10,861 bases of DNA from assembly GCA_945937855.1 (NCBI GenBank), contig CAMEUC010000031.1, positions 1 to 10,861 of the forward strand, read 5' to 3'. Below the pieces are notes generated by a model. The model searched no databases. It worked only from the letters and a program-made list of their open reading frames with translations, and was not told the origin of the DNA. The position numbers and the translations under genes were made by a program. Of this stretch, positions 10,326-10,861 are shown piece by piece (the first letter of the stretch is position 1; each line of letters starts with the position of its first letter). Source of the stretch: an uncultured Clostridium sp. (GTDB lineage: Bacteria > Bacillota > Clostridia > TANB77 > CAG-508).

Positions 10326-10861
10326 TTGAAAGAGTTATTTATCAAAGAAGTACTTGATAGCACTAACCACTTCTTAGATAATAACCAAAGAATAAAATTA
10401 AAAGAAAAGCTTATAGAAATATGTTTAAATTATCAAATCGAAATAAAAGAAAAAGCTAAAAGCCAAGAAACACAAAAGAATAATGCCGATATTTTAAAAA
10501 GATTTATATCAGCAAAAGAAATTGAAGGTTGCTCAATAAGAACTTTAAATTATTATGAAGATAATATAAATAAAATGCTCGATACTGTTAATCTTCCAAT
10601 AAGTGAAATTACTACTGGAACATTAAGAAACTATTTAGCCGAATATAAAACTAATTCATCTGCAGGAATGGTAACAATAGATAATATAAGAAGAACACTA
10701 TCAAGTTTCTTTGCTTGGCTAGAAAATGAGGATTATATTATAAAGAGTCCAGTTAGAAGGATTCATAAAGTAAAAACAACTAGAAGAGTTAAAGAAACAC
10801 TAACAGATGAAAATTTGGAAAAGTTAAGAGATACTTGTTCAAATGTAAGAGATTTAGCAAT
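10326..10861 (+). CDS. Tyrosine recombinase/integrase, 5' part (cut by window end)
   Basis: The first 178 codons of a tyrosine recombinase that would integrate and excise the element. After a helical N-terminal extension (1-50), residues about 55-145 form the SAM-like core-binding domain. Marks are a stretch reading TLNYYEDNINKML, then ITTGTLRNYLAEY, VTIDNIRRTLSSFFAWLENE and SPVRRI. The catalytic domain begins at about 155 (ETLTDENLEKLRD); the R-H-R-Y residues lie outside the window. The start is TTG at 10326, preceded by AGAGGTG (10313-10319); no ATG fits. This XerC/D-like class is common on clostridial mobile elements. Its position at the far end from the relaxase suggests the attachment site lies beyond 10861. 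Confidence 0.88.
   Translation, partial: MKELFIKEVLDSTNHFLDNNQRIKLKEKLIEICLNYQIEIKEKAKSQETQKNNADILKRFISAKEIEGCSIRTLNYYEDNINKMLDTVNLPISEITTGTLRNYLAEYKTNSSAGMVTIDNIRRTLSSFFAWLENEDYIIKSPVRRIHKVKTTRRVKETLTDENLEKLRDTCSNVRDLA

Noticed and set aside
1..10861. CRISPR array, tRNA, rRNA or known riboswitch
   Set aside because: I saw no regularly spaced repeats, cloverleaf or conserved riboswitch core. The only dispersed repeat is the 17-base leader, which is not arrayed.

Overview
The window is AT-rich DNA from a low-GC Gram-positive bacterium, most likely a Clostridia-type gut Bacillota. The signs are A/T-ending codons, strong AGGAGG-type ribosome binding sites, extended -10 promoters and hairpin-plus-T terminators. 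TGA is used as a stop (for example at the gene ending at 1857), so this is not a mycoplasma-type code. All supported genes are on the + strand. The content is that of an integrative mobilizable element with resistance-type cargo.

Layout. (1) 1-2600: a mobilization module. An oriT-like cluster of inverted repeats precedes a MobV/Pre relaxase, followed by a small unknown gene, a TnpV gene, another small gene and a terminator. (2) 2617-3203: gene remains. A promoter and leader drive a truncated Lsa/CplR-like ABC-F gene, cut to 105 aa, which runs into a fragment resembling the C-terminal domain of a YoaP-type acetyltransferase, then a terminator. (3) 3224-7146: an operon of a TetR-family regulator and a three-gene ABC-2 exporter (ATPase, permease, permease). 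(4) 7147-8260: a PspC-domain gene and a four-helix membrane protein among three decayed fragments, one resembling the end of a DUF4097 protein. (5) 8258-8985: an XRE regulator with membrane helices. (6) 9051-10299: an orphan promoter-leader-terminator unit, then a LytTR regulator, a small DUF3021-like membrane protein and a small membrane-anchored protein. (7) 10326-end: the 5' part of a tyrosine recombinase.

The main observation is in region 3. All three exporter genes are interrupted by the same one-base event at the same hexamer, CTTCGG (3994, 4915 and 6897). In each case the zero frame reads Leu-CTT then CGG and soon stops, while skipping the single C after CTT restores a standard ABC protein with Leu-Gly at the junction. 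The restored lengths are 312, 393 and 382 aa. These three are the only in-frame CGG codons I can find in roughly 3,100 codons. The pattern fits a programmed +1 ribosomal frameshift at CUU-CGG, analogous to yeast Ty1 CUU-AGG-C, with CGG as a starved or unassigned codon. It would place the whole transporter under one translational switch. A motif-specific sequencing artefact is the main alternative.

Working together: the relaxase and oriT would allow mobilization and the integrase would insert or excise the element. The cargo is a set of envelope and translation-stress functions: ABC-F remnant, TetR-controlled exporter, PspC, LytTR/DUF3021. Several cargo genes carry a shared 17-base leader sequence, which may have served as a recombination point.
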